A stretch of DNA of 64,000 bases. Origin: Bicyclus anynana. Lineage: Eukaryota > Arthropoda > Insecta > Lepidoptera > Nymphalidae. The notes beneath the pieces are model-generated. The model was not told the DNA's origin and made no database searches. It saw only the letters and a list, made by a program, of their open reading frames with translations. Where the stretch lies: contig NC_069093.1 in assembly GCF_947172395.1 (NCBI RefSeq), positions 17,147,561 to 17,211,560 on the forward strand. Reading direction: 5' to 3'. This document shows, one piece after another, positions 10,212 to 21,230 of the stretch. The number at the start of each line of letters is the position of its first letter. Position 1 is the first letter of the stretch. The position numbers and the translations under genes were made by a program.

Positions 10212-10330
10212 AAAAATAAATCTTGAACTTTTCTAATCGCTGATCTCGAGAAAGGATGAACCAATTTTTCTAATTCTATTTTCAGAATACTTCTTGAAGT
10301 ACTAGGATGGTTCTTACGCAGAGTTTTTAT

Positions 10331-10466
10331 TAGGTGTAGGGGTAGGGTAGGGGTAGGGTAGAAGTAGGGTAGGGGTAGGATAGAAGTAGGGTAGGGGTAG
10401 GGTAGAAGTAGGGTAGGGGTAGGGTAGAAGTAGGGTAGGGTTAGAGTAGGAGAAGGGTTTCGCTAG
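10331..10466 (+). mobile_element. Helitron-like family C remnant with (TAGGG)n array
   Basis: GGGGTAGGGTAGGGGTAGGG-type units, some as TAGAAGTAGGG, fill 10337-10447. The right end is CGCTAG followed by T, like a Helitron CTAG end, but the 3' hairpin is missing. The complementary array at 18240-18600 sits in the same kind of element. The G-rich strand could form quadruplexes. Confidence 0.55.
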
Positions 10467-11294
10467 TAATTTAATAGTTTTAGAGATTTTTGTGATTTTA
10501 TCGGAACTTTGATTTGATCCCAGAGCAAGAGCATTAAGACAACATCACTTAAATTAACACTCTAATATTATATTTATCTGATTCAAATTAGTATACTAAG
10601 CACATAACGCACATAAACATGATGTAACATTTTTGATAAGCTAAAAGGGATATACATTTCTAAAAATAATCAATGGTTTGCTACAATAATTCCTAACTAT
10701 CTCCTAGATATCTATACATAAGATATAACAGGGAACAGGTGTAAGTGCAAACACTTGTGCACTCTCTAGTCCCCGAGCCTAAAAGATCACTCTCTCAATC
10801 TTATCTTACATGATCTGTAAGGCAAAGGCAAGAGGTACTTACCAATACCGCGAAACTACTCACTATTATTGTTACTATTGAAGTAAGTAAGTATTCCATA
10901 TGTAAGCTATAAATATTTAGATTTTTATCAAGAAACTTCATGGTTCTACTTCGGTCACGGCTTACGGAACCCTAAAAGGGAAATTACCGATTTTCCGCGG
11001 GCGTAAGTTTCACTCTTTATGTTGAATCTGTAGTAATTTTTCTTGTTACTTAATAAAAGCAATTTCGTATTCATGAAAATTTCCCTCTCTTTTTACGATA
11101 TTCATCTGCGTAATTTATATTATTTTGCAGACGCATATTTTGATAAAATATATTGTATCGAAATAACGGAACGTCTGGCGCGTAAGTTATCTATACAAAA
11201 ACATATATTGGGACATTTTTGTTACTGTTCCAGTTAATATGGCATGATTTTCCAGTTTTAGCTATGTATACCTATAGCTCATCTCATAACTGCC
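10467..11294. other. AT-rich intergenic DNA
   Basis: No feature is recognised. Two 60-codon frames at 11043-11407 have no domain. Confidence 0.45.
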
Positions 11295-11450
11295 TCATTG
11301 CCACGAGTATATTGATACAATACTATAACTGCCTCATTAATAAAGTAATTTGCCTATTTGGCGTCAGATACTGGGTTCGAGACCTGCGTAGGACTATGAA
11401 ATATTGAGCTTTTCCTCCGTCTAAGTAATTTTCAGTAAAAACTCTTACCC
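11295..11450 (+). mobile_element. Possible tRNA-derived SINE fragment
   Basis: GGCGTCAGATACTGGGTTCG at 11359-11378, followed by AGACCTGCGTAGG, resembles the anticodon arm and B box (GGTTCGAGACC) of tRNA-like SINE heads, followed by AT-rich body. The A box cannot be placed with confidence. A direct repeat CATAACTGCCTCATT/CTATAACTGCCTCATTAA lies just before it (about 11286-11341). Confidence 0.35.
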
Positions 11451-11536
11451 CTCACATAAGGAGTTAGTGGTATAAAACCCCCTGTGCAACGGAAAGTAAA
11501 AATTTTCTGTCCAAACTACCAAATATAATCCACACT

Positions 11537-11769
11537 TCACACTAATATTATAAAGTCAAAAGTTTGTGTGTGTAAGTATGTAAGTGTTTAAGTATGTTTG
11601 TTCCTCCTTTAAGCTGCGGCTACTGAAGTGTTTTGGCTGAAATTTGGAATGGAAATAGATTTTACTCTGGATTGACACATGTTACTTTCCATCCCGGAAA
11701 AAAATATGGTTCCCGCGGGATTTGTGAAAAACTGAATTCCACGCGGACGAAGTCGCGGGCATCCGCTAG
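11537..11769 (+). mobile_element. Helitron-like repeat, family A (complete)
   Basis: It starts TCACACTAATATTATAAAG and ends CTAG at 11766-11769, followed by T. The stem block is intact except for one change (GCGGACG...GCATCCGC). The body has TTTTGGCTGAAATTTGGAAT and AGATTTTACTCTGGATTGAC. It is one of the best-preserved copies here. Confidence 0.82.
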
Positions 11770-13888
11770 TATTTAATTATGTTAATCATAGTTTGATAAT
11801 GTTATTAGTAATGTATGTAAAGTATGTAAGTTGAAACAAGTTACAAAACAATAGGTAGGTTAAAAAATATACAAAACTTTTCAAAATCCACACCAGCTTT
11901 CCTTTGTAAAGCTCCAATTAAAGTAGATTTTCATATTTTACATGCGAGTAGCGCGAGTATTCGGCTTTAGTTCTAATTGCTACGAGTATAAGCATAGTAG
12001 TCTACAATTGTACATACGAAATATAGTGGACTGTTCGTTTCAAATAAAAATACTCTTGTTGTAAGTCGGCATTTTATTTATTGAAAAGATGTCATTTTAC
12101 GACAGTAATTAAATACCTACTATAAAACTTACATTGTTTATTTACCTTCTAGAACCCTCTAAGTTAAGTTTCAAGGTCGGAGTTATTGCATTCTATATCT
12201 ACTCACCATATAAAAATTGTGAATTCAAAGATGAGATATAATGAGCTCATTATTTTATAAATAGGTAAGAGGTATTTAATCGTTAGATGAGCATAAACGC
12301 TGTGATACGTAGTTTTCAAAATAATTATAATGTAGTTTTGACTACTTAATACTAAATTGAATACTAATAATTTAGGGTCATATTTATAGGATCTATGACA
12401 TTCTGATAGTGTCCGATAATAATCTAACCGTAAGTTTTGTCACTTTTATACTTAAGACAAATAACAAAAACAAAACTTGTAAATTAACTATTCAACACTT
12501 ATCAAAGGGTACAGAAACCTTTAATCTAAGGGAAAATATTATAAAATCCTCCAATCAGGTCCATTGTCCTTTCGTGATTCTATATTTAAATAAAAGAAAT
12601 CTGTGCATTTGCTCCGGCTCCGATCATTCGCTGGATGGGCATAAAAAGCGATATTACCATACAAAACACCAGTAAAGATTGGAAAGCCATCCGCCAGCCA
12701 CGTCTCCGGCGCGGGGCTGGAACGGGTTTTATTTTCCGGAAAATTGGCGAGTCATAATAATACGCTGACTCGTAAATAAGGATCGACATTGGCTCTCCAG
12801 GAATTCTTTTTACGCGTTTCACTGTTACAGAAATATGGCCGCCGCGCGCCAGAGGCGGAAGCGTGAGTGGAATAACTTCTCCGCTCGGCTGCGAGCACTT
12901 GAAGTTGATCGTAGGATGTCGGAAAACTTGTAACAGTACAGTTAATTAATTTAGCCGCTATCACAAAGTATGAAAATATATCGTATTTTTTGTATGGTTA
13001 ATATACTGGAAATACGTAAACAACTGGGTAAGCTATTGGCACATTTTTGTATGTTATCTACGAGTAAGCAAATACAAAAAAATACTTAAACTTAACTCGA
13101 CAACAGTCTCTATTGTAAAAAAAAATAATAACGATCGGAGTGGCTCTTTGAGGATCGGAGATATACCCAACGCCATATACTTCCCAACTCCAGGTTTCAG
13201 AAGTTTTGTAAGTAAGACAAAACTCCATATTCTACAGCCTAGCACGGAACTCTGGCTGCACCTCATAATCGAAAGTCGCAAAAGCTAACCACCTACCATT
13301 TAATAATATATAATATTATAATAAAGGGAATTAAGCAATTTTTGGATTGTATCATATTTATTTTATTATTCCGCCATCGCTTCCTTGCTATCATCACTAT
13401 ACAATATGATATTCGGTCTTGTTTATTGGAGACATAATTTATACCTTGTTTATATGTTGGCCTTTGCATGATAATGCAACCAACTGTGTATCAGGCATTA
13501 CATATTGCAAGCTTTATTTATTGAGAATATTTCACATTTCATTATATTACCTTCGCCTTTTACCTTTATTTTATTCTTATTCAATTATAATATTATTTAA
13601 TTACATTTGATATACGCTCTTGCTTAATGGACTCTTTCTACAAGATCTATTAATAATTCTCTTTTATTTCCATAATCTGCTGGATTATATTTATTAGATC
13701 TTGAAATGTCGTGTACTGAACATTAACTTCATCTAAAACGATGTATCTATTTTTTGATAAATTTTACAAGTAAAGAAATGCTTAGATAATAGTTTAACAT
13801 ACAAGCATAAGCTTCCGGCTTCGTCTACCTGGAATTCGATACTTATCAGATGACTTTCATATTTTAAATTTTTTACAAAACAATACCG
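11770..13888. other. Intergenic DNA with a GC-rich island at 12590-12910
   Basis: Most of it is AT-rich with no recognised element. The island 12590-12910 is richer in GC and CpG (GCCGCCGCGCGCCAG at about 12839-12853). Open frames on both strands cross it, but none has a domain. It might be a regulatory element or a decayed exon; nothing settles this. Confidence 0.4.
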
Positions 13889-13943
13889 TTGTACACAAAA
13901 TTAAGCTTGGAGTGGTTATCTCCAAGCTTAATTTTGTGTACAA
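13889..13943. repeat. Perfect inverted repeat, 24-bp arms, 7-base loop
   Basis: The left arm (13889-13912, TTGTACACAAAATTAAGCTT then GGAG) and the right arm (13920-13943) are exact reverse complements around the loop TGGTTAT. An RNA from either strand would fold into a strong hairpin. The arms are AT-rich. It abuts the dispersed repeat that starts near 13950. Confidence 0.9.
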
Positions 13944-13949
13944 AAAAAT

Positions 13950-14345
13950 CATATATATTAAAGCGGTTCACTTGTAACTATGTATGTAAGAAAATCTTGG
14001 AATCTCAATTTGACCCTCTTCCCAGTTTTCGATTAGGATGAAATTTTCCAAACGCTCTGATGACAATACATGACTAGCTAAGAAACGTCATTACAAATCA
14101 TCATTACAAATCGTCATTGACCCACTTCCCGGTCTTCGTGTAGGATTAAATTTTGCACACGCTCTGAGTTCTGATGACAATATATGACTAGCTATAAAAA
14201 GTCATTACAAATCCAATATGGCGGCCTCTCCAAGAAGACGGACTGACAGTTTGAAATCCACCCTCAATTATGGATATCAAATGAAAGGGTTTGTTGTCAG
14301 GAATACGAAAAAAATAGTGAGGTGACTTAAATCCAATATTTGTAA
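13950..14345 (+). repeat. Dispersed repeat with internal tandem duplication
   Basis: Two diverged copies of a roughly 105-base unit lie side by side: about 13998-14118 and 14119-14220. They share CTTCCC, TTTCGATTAGGAT/TTCGTGTAGGATT, CACGCTCTGA, GATGACAATACATGACTAGC and GTCATTACAAATC. The part after it (CAATATGGCGGCCTCTCCAA) completes a repeat I believe is common in Lepidoptera, class unknown. It is non-coding. Confidence 0.6.
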
Positions 14346-14758
14346 ATTAAAACTAAATTAAACTATTTAAAGTTATTTTATATGACGTAGAAATCAAGAT
14401 AATGTATAGAATGGTTTTCTACTTATCATCAAGAAACAGAACAGAACTGTCTAGTCTTTTAATTTTTCTCTCTACACACAAAAGATTGTAACTTATTTTT
14501 GTTTTGTGGTTTCGTTTATTTCAGAAGGTATTGAACAAAAGAAACACAAAGTTGTTGTTGCACGAGAGCACTCACAACCGCAACTAAATGTTAAGCTGCC
14601 GTTTATTTAAGTGGACACTTATTCACAAGTGCTGCTGAATTGTCAAAAAGCAGCTCTTGAGTGCGGAAGGTGGGAACTTTGTCGCGCGACTCTGTTAGTA
14701 CCGCTTTGCGAACAAACTATTTAAGATGTCTTTAAAATGGTATTTATTTTATATATTA
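14346..14758. other. Intergenic DNA
   Basis: No element was recognised in this AT-rich stretch. Confidence 0.4.
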
Positions 14759-14953
14759 CTAGTAGATGCCGCGCGGTTTCACCCGCGTGGTTTCCGTTCC
14801 CGTAGGAATACGGGGATAAAATATGGCCTAAAGCCTTCCTCGATAAATGGGATATCTAACACTGAAATAATTTTTCAAATCGGTGTACTAGTTTAAACAG
14901 AGATTAGCGCGTTCAATCAAACAAACTCTTCAGCTTTATAATATTAGTATAGA
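14759..14953 (-). mobile_element. Helitron-like repeat, family B (complete)
   Basis: On the minus strand it starts TCTATACTAATATTATAAAG and ends CTAG (14759-14762). A 3' hairpin block GCCGCGCGG is present, and the flanks are A (14758) and T (14954). The body has CCGTATTCCTACGGG and CCATTTATCGAGGAAGGC. It differs from family A in body and hairpin but has the same kind of ends. Confidence 0.8.
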
Positions 14954-15668
14954 TTTATACCACTGACTGATATTCCATCTCTTTTATTCTAAGCTAATAT
15001 TACAAGCACTTTTAAAATATTCATAAACTCTCTGTTTATAGTGATTAGATTACCTTTTAAGAAACAGATAACTACTGTCTAGTTCTACTTGAAAAAGTTG
15101 GTAAAGAACTGAAGTTCATAAACTGCTTGTCTTGAGTTCCTTGCTCACTTTAGAATAAACTAATTAAAGTAAAAAAAATACTAAAGAATTTAATTTTTTA
15201 GGGAGACTAACCATCTTATACTGTAAACAGTTCCTTAAAAACATCACAGAACTTTACTTTACATGACATCAGAAAAATAAGAAGTTAGTAAGTAGTAGTA
15301 GTTAAGCGCTAACCACAATCAATAAATTGAAATATACACCAGAATCTTACTTATTGATGAAATATAAATGATAGGATTATCCTACGTCCTTATCCAGTCC
15401 AGTCCAGTCGGTAAAGTTGTCAATCAAATAAGACTTAAGTTTTGAAACTAAAACTTATTTACCTATTCCTCAATAATTTACATGACTTTCTTAGAAAACT
15501 TTGAGAAGACCTCATAACAGCCATGAACCGTGGCACATTTCAAAATACCTCCAAATGTCCTGAGTAACAGAATGAGTTGTATCCTCAACTTCTGAAATTA
15601 TAATTATTATTAATTATCAAATTCTATAACTGATTTAGTAACGATCAATCAATGATTATTATTGTTTA
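14954..15668. other. AT-rich intergenic DNA
   Basis: No gene or repeat is recognised. Confidence 0.4.
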
Positions 15669-15955
15669 CTAGCGGACCCGGTCAAGCTTCGTTTTGACAT
15701 AAGTGCACTTATTCTCTATCTCTACTCTACCCTTCTATACCTCTTCCCCTACCCTACCCCTACCGCTTGACTCTTAAACGTTTTTATGGGAAATAGAAAA
15801 GGGCAGTTTTTAGGGTTTTCCCGGAAATTATTTGATTTTTTCTCATCTTTTAAACCTTCCCTATACCTCCTATGAAAATAATTTTGGTAGTTTTTAAGTT
15901 ATCGCATTCAAACTGATAGACATGCTTAGCGGACTTTATTTTATACATACTCGTA
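15669..15955 (-). mobile_element. Helitron-like repeat, family D
   Basis: The minus-strand 3' end is GGGTCCGCTAG, with CTAG at 15669-15672. Inside is a short TACCC-type stretch (CCCCTACCCTACCCCTACC at about 15747-15765). The 5' end is not clear; 15955 is an estimate. The C/T-rich array links it to family C. Confidence 0.5.
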
Positions 15956-18190
15956 ATAAGTAGTAGCGTTTTCACAACCCGACTTTGCAAACCATCGCCG
16001 AAATGTATTCTGAATTCGATCACTTAGTACGATCTAGTGATCCGTTGATTTAAGTAATGTTTCTAAAACTGAGAGTGTGTGCTAGGACGAAGTTTGCCTA
16101 ACTCCCTTATCTTTGGCGAGGGAAATTTGCGTGGAAATTCCCGAATAAAGTTTTATAATTCCACTAGAGTTATCTCAGCGCCGATCTGTCCCCGGATCGT
16201 TGGGCCTTTATTGTGACTGCTCGTATCCCGCGACCGTTTCCTCGCCTCCTCGCGGTGAAGATCAAATTAATGTTACCGGTCGTTTGTTCTATATCTGTGG
16301 GTATCATACCATTATAGCCGCGGTTTTTAGGTTTAAAAAATCTCGGTATTTTTTCAAATGAAGGTATATTATTGTAAGGTATAGATAAGTACGTAGTCTA
16401 CAAATCTATTTGTGTGTGTTCTGGTATTGTTAACGAATATGATAATTCGTTTACATGATTTTTTTGAACTATGAATTCCATATAAACTTTCGTTCCGTAT
16501 TTTTGCGAATAAAATCGAAGGACCTATTTATCTCGCTATTTTCAATACATATAAATAAAATTAAACTGTCTGCCTTTCTGTGTGTCCGGGATAATCTTTG
16601 GAACGGCTGAACCGACTTTATTGGGAGTTTTACTTTAAAATAGAGTTGTTGACTACGGAACTCTAACAATAGAAAACATTCATGTATACTACCCGATTTC
16701 AACCAAACCTAAGCTATACCTGTACCTATAAATAGGTATAATTAGGTAGGTATAAATATTCTTACACATTTTCTCCTTTAGACCTTAGCTTTAACTTCTA
16801 CAAATAAATCGAACCTATTAGCTTCCAAATAGGACATTTTTCTGATTCAACGATGTAGAAAACGCTTGACTAGATGGTAAATGAAGGTGTAGTTTAAGCG
16901 CTGACTCTTTATCTTGGCGGCGGCACAGCGCTTTGTTTTTTTATTACTTGATCACCAAACTAACTATAGGTCAATACCAAATTATAGAATCCTAAATATT
17001 TTTGAGTTAAGAGCCCAAAACTCTCGCTAACGCCACTCACGAACAAGTTTACCGACAAAATATCTTAAGCGCGCTCAGCTAAATAAAACGGATATAAAAC
17101 TCCGATCTTTATTGTATATGGTATAACTATTTATGTATTTATTTAGTTAAAATAAAACATACAATGATACAATAAAAGATGAACTTATTTAAAGTTACTC
17201 CTTATCAGTTCTTTATCAAAATAACGGTATCCAATTTTACCGAAGAGATGCCACCGACAGACACGTAGACAGACAGAGACTTCTATTTTGCATTGACGGA
17301 CCTTCCAGAGCTACCACGGTCCTTACTAAATAATTGGCTACCTTACCTATGGTAGGGGCATGAACAGAGATGGTTTCAGCTTTGATAAAGGGAAGTATGT
17401 TAATTTAAGTGGATTACAAAGATAAGAAAACCAATGTCTAACAAAGGTTATGTATTCACAATATTTGTCAGGACAACTTAATTAACAAATTAAACTGTAT
17501 TCAAAATAAGAGCTTAGAATGGAAGAGAATGATCTTGAGTGGAGTCACGCACTTGTGAACGTTGTGAGTAGGGTTAAAGGCGCCTTTGACTTTTTACAAA
17601 CACTCCCCTTTTCTTCTCAAGTCACTCTTTTCGCCTATCCCAAGTAACCCATAAAGAATTATTCGGCTCGAACGCCACAAGCATACTGATGCCGATCGTT
17701 CGACGAGCGCGTTATATTGCACGTCGTTCCCGCACACCGATCGCTACCCCTCTCTAACTCCCACGATTTGCGGAAACAAGTCGTGTTACATGACGTCATA
17801 TCCATCTCAGACTACTATTTCCTACATTAGTCTATTTTAAGAATATAAAAAAATTCTACTACAAAAATTATTCATAAAGACGTAGAGCAAATAGCTCTAA
17901 ACCTGTTTACGCTCAATAGTTCGCTCGCAAAGAAACAGCTTCGGTGCGCCGATGCTTTCCTTTAAAAACTATTTCGCTGACCATTTCTCTATTTTTACAA
18001 GGAAATGGTTTAAAAATATCCTCCTTTGCTGCAGACGCTGTGAGTTTCGATAAAGTTCACTCAGTAGTAGTGGGCTTTCGCTGGAGTTGGACTAATTCTA
18101 TTTACACTACTCGCGAACAAAACTATGACCCTAGTAACATAAATGTAGCCAATACTTGGTTGTTTAACTGATGGATACTATTATATTATA
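15956..18190. other. Intergenic DNA, few signals
   Basis: Contents by eye: GC-richer stretches near 16170-16290 and 17560-17810, the latter with a consensus TGACGTCA at 17791-17798, and a decayed Helitron-type piece near 16560-16660 (CTGTGTGTCCGGG, GGCTGAACCGACTTTATTGG). Frames at 16469-16702 and 17944-18171 have no domain. Confidence 0.4.
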
Positions 18191-18668
18191 CTAGCGGACG
18201 CCCGCGACTTCGTCCGCGTAAATTTCGATGTCAACTTTACTACTACCCCTACCCTATCCTACCCCTACCCTACCACTACTCCAACCCTACCCTACCCAAC
18301 CCCTACATCTACCCTACCCCTACCCCAAACCTACCCCTACCTTACCTACACCCTACCCCCATCCTACCCCTACCCTCCCCGTACCCTATCCCTTTCCTAC
18401 CCCTATCCCACCCGTACCCCTATCTCACGCCTATCCTACCCTTACCCTACCACTTCCCTATCCTACCCGTACCTCTACCCTACCACCACCCTACCTCTAC
18501 CCCTACCCTACCACTACCCTAAACCCGGCCCTAAACCTACCCTACCCCTACGCTTCCCTACCCGTACCCTACCCTACCCTGTAACTTCTCTATCTTACTC
18601 CTACCCCTAGCAAAATCGGTCCAGTCCTTCGGGAGTGGTGGTATGACCAAGAGAAATAGAGACTTCTA
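18191..18668 (-). mobile_element. Helitron-like family C with (CCCTA)n array
   Basis: The minus-strand 3' end is CTAG (18191-18194) preceded by the strong hairpin GCGGACG...CGTCCGC. About 370 bases of degenerate CCCTA/CCCCTAC units fill 18238-18608. Beyond the array, GCAAAATCGGTCCAGTCCTT and AGAGAAATAGAGACTTCTAT lead to the 5' end. The 118-codon frame across the array (18228-18584, P/L/Y/T repeats) is a by-product of the simple repeat and not a gene. Confidence 0.7.
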
Positions 18669-18858
18669 TGCTAATAATATAAAGAGGTAAAGTTTGTGTG
18701 GTTGTAGGAGGTAATCTCTGGATCTAGTGGACCGATTTGGAAAATTGTTTTACCAATAGAAAGCTACGTTATTTGCGAGTGTCATAGGCTATGTTTGATC
18801 CCCATATTCACACGGGAACGGGAACTACGTAAATGAAAGCGCCGGGCGTCATATAGCG
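18665..18858 (+). mobile_element. Helitron-like family B2, + strand
   Basis: It starts TCTATGCTAATAATATAAAG, then AGGTAAAGTTTGTGTGG and GGTAATCTCTGGATCTAGTG. The tail region (CACACGGGAACGGGAACTAC, GCGCCGGGCGTC) is decayed and CTAG reads ATAG. It overlaps or abuts the 5' end of the family C copy to its left. Confidence 0.65.
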
Positions 18859-19254
18859 GAATTTCTGCGTCTTTTAGAAATTTTGTATTATCTCCGAAAC
18901 TATTAAAGTAATTAACATACTGTAAAGGGCAAATCTTATCTCCATAATATCCTTGTGATTATTAAATAATTTATTTTAATAAGGATTAAAGTTTAGTTGT
19001 ATAAATAATGACGTAAACCTAAGTATATAAAATTAATAATTTTTAAAACACAAAAGGTACTATATCTGCTAATATATAGAAGATAGATATATGGTGTCGC
19101 GGACTTTTTTGTAGAACTTTTAAAGATACATAAAGTCTCCATACATTAATTTCAATTTTACACAATAGTTAAGGCAGCGCATGCGAATAAGTCTGTTTAA
19201 GAGGATTTTCAGTCCGACCTGTATGACAAAAACTGTGATAACTCGGCTAATATA
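18859..19254. mobile_element. Probable internal Helitron-like sequence
   Basis: This AT-rich stretch lies between two opposed Helitron ends. Its right part (GGTGTCGCGGACTTTTTTGT, CAGTCCGACCTGTATGACAA) resembles the interior of longer lepidopteran Helitron-like repeats as I remember them. No coding sequence is visible. Confidence 0.4.
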
Positions 19255-19420
19255 TATGATACCAATATAAAATATAGCCTATAGCACTCCCCGATAATGT
19301 AGCATTCTACTGGTGAAATATTTTTAAAATCGGACCAGTAGTTCCGAAGATTACCCCATTTAAAAAATGTGACAAACTTACAAACTTACAAACTTTACCT
19401 CTTTATAATATTAGTATAGA
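19255..19420 (-). mobile_element. Helitron-like family B2, minus strand
   Basis: The minus-strand 5' end is TCTATACTAATATTATAAAG (19401-19420), then AGGTAAAGTTTGTAAG, and T follows at 19421. The body includes the reverse complements of TATAAAATATAGCCTATAGC and GGTAATCTTCGG. It faces the copy at 18665, so the 756-base block 18665-19420 has inverted ends. Confidence 0.7.
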
Positions 19421-20968
19421 TAACTAACCTTTCGTGATTAAAAATTTTAACAATTAATGACTTATTCGGACTAATCCGGTTCCTAAGCTTGACTTCATTA
19501 GGAATTTTCTAATTAGTTCAGCCATATACAATCCGTTTCTATGTAATAATACCTTCATAAATACTATAAATCCACGTAAATTAATGCTCACTAAGGTGTT
19601 TTATATGAATAAATCAAGCTACCATAACAGTTGGAACACCGGATTTTAAGTAAATATTACCTTACCCTAACTGAAACCAAATATATTTTTCAAAATTTTT
19701 TACCTCAAAATACGACATTTTTCCGTGTTGGAGATACCCCAATATTGGCCGAAGCGTACGTTACATATAAAACCTGTGCGAGAATATTCTAAAAATTTGC
19801 CAAAAATAAAGGTGACTCTGGATTTCTGAACCTTAACAAGTAAATTCACCGAATTTACATTTTTAACACGTCCTTTTGCAACAAAATTTTTGGAGTGCAC
19901 GCTGTTCCGACGTGCAGCTAAAGTTTTCCTCAACGGACTCTGAATAAAGGTAAAAACATAGACGAAACTCTCGACGTACAAAATTTTGTTATTATTATAA
20001 TAATAATCAATATATCAATACCAACATAGGTATAAATAAAATTTTAATTTTTCAAGTGCTTATACTATATAGCTATTTACAGGATAACAAAAAATAATTA
20101 GCAAATAAAAGCTTTTATAAAATTGTTGTCTGTCTTTGTGATTGTCTCCAAAGCTTTTTATCGTTCATGTAGTAAGATCCTATAGACTGTTATATGATGT
20201 AAAAGGATTTGTAAAACCTTACGATTCATTAAAAGACATGATCGAGACTTCATCGCCCAGTTTATACAAATCCTGTGCAAATAAGCTTTACAAGTAAGAA
20301 ATATTTTTTTATAGGGCTAGTTATGCTACAACTTTATTTTTTTCCGATTAACATAATTTTAGCCGCTACTTACTCTCTCTATTTTTATTTTTTAGTCTTT
20401 GCAGAAAATACTTGTAAAAGGAATGTTAGATGAGTATCTCCTGAGGTCCTCGTTCTATGAGAATACAAATGAAGCGTGCACCTCCGAGGATCAGCCCTTG
20501 CAAGGAATATAAAAATAAACACCACAAGAAAATGCATCTTACAACTAATAACATAAGCTAGAAAGTCGTGTGTGTGGTTCAGAAACTGCACTGTGAACAG
20601 TCACGGCCACTGGATTCCTCCGATAACGCAAAGACGGAGCAAGTTTTTATGAAGCCGGTAAAGAGCTTATTACTGCTACTGAGATGTTGCTTAATAAAGT
20701 CGCGGCGCACGCCAAATGGGAATTTTCTCGGATATAATCGACTTACAAGAACGGATTCTGATGGAAGATGACATACAGAGGGAATTTATAAAACGGTAAA
20801 GTGCTTATTATAGAGATCAGGGTTAGCTTAGCAGAATTTCATTTCATTTTGCTGCCTCCTCTTTTGTCAAATAGCTGAGTATCGTTTCTAATTGTATGGG
20901 GAAACAATTTTAATGGGGTTTTTTTATAGAAAATTCATTTTCAAATAAGTTTGGACACCTGTCGTTCA
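19421..20968. other. AT-rich intergenic DNA
   Basis: No gene or repeat is recognised. Frames of 67-93 codons at 19700-20771 carry no domain. Confidence 0.4.
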
Positions 20969-21230
20969 ACCAACCCATATTTGGCTTACTGCTGAGCTCG
21001 AGTCTCTTCTCAGAATGAGAGGGGTTAGGCCAATAGTCCACCACGCTGGCCCAGTGCGGATTAGCAGACTTCACACACGCAGAGAATTAAGAAAATTCTC
21101 TGGTATGCGGGTTTCCTCACGATGTTTTCCGTCACCGTTTGAGACACGTGATATTTAATTTCTTAAAATGCACACAACTGAAAAGTTGGAGGTGCATGCC
21201 CGGGACCGGATTCGAACCCACACCCGAATT
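20969..21230 (-). mobile_element. SINE-M, minus strand, head truncated
   Basis: Body blocks CTGCTGAGCTCGAGTCTC, GAGAGGGGTTAGGCC and GGTTTCCTCACGATGTTTTC are intact, and the B box (GGATTCGAACCC on the + strand, 21208-21219) is present. The sequence leaves the SINE just beyond it, so the A-box part is missing. Confidence 0.82.

Larger units (their letters stand above)
5700..10213 (+). mobile_element. RTE-like non-LTR retrotransposon, nearly full length but defective
   Basis: The unit holds a 5' leader, ORF1 (6028-6774), ORF2 (6865-10124, broken) and a short 3' UTR ending in an (ATT)n tail at 10177-10211. It encodes no RNase H or integrase, so it is a LINE that inserts by target-primed reverse transcription. 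The C-terminal motif RGRPQKRWDDDI and the short 3' UTR with a trinucleotide tail fit the RTE group, whereas the ORF1 looks L1-like. The 5' edge is uncertain; 5700 is a guess based on where leader-like sequence starts. A SINE at 7316-7660 interrupts ORF2. The few disabling changes suggest a moderately recent insertion. Confidence 0.85.

Noticed and set aside
10337..10447. Telomere-like TAGGG array
   Set aside because: Lepidopteran telomeres are TTAGG repeats. The units here are degenerate TAGGG/TAGGGG within a Helitron-like copy.
12586..12964. Possible gene in the 12.6-12.9 kb GC-rich island
   Set aside because: Frames on the minus strand overlap in different phases and have no recognisable domain or splice structure.
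18228..18584. 118-codon frame of P/L/Y/T repeats
   Set aside because: It is the translation of a CCCTA array inside a Helitron-like element. The unit length keeps the frame open without selection.
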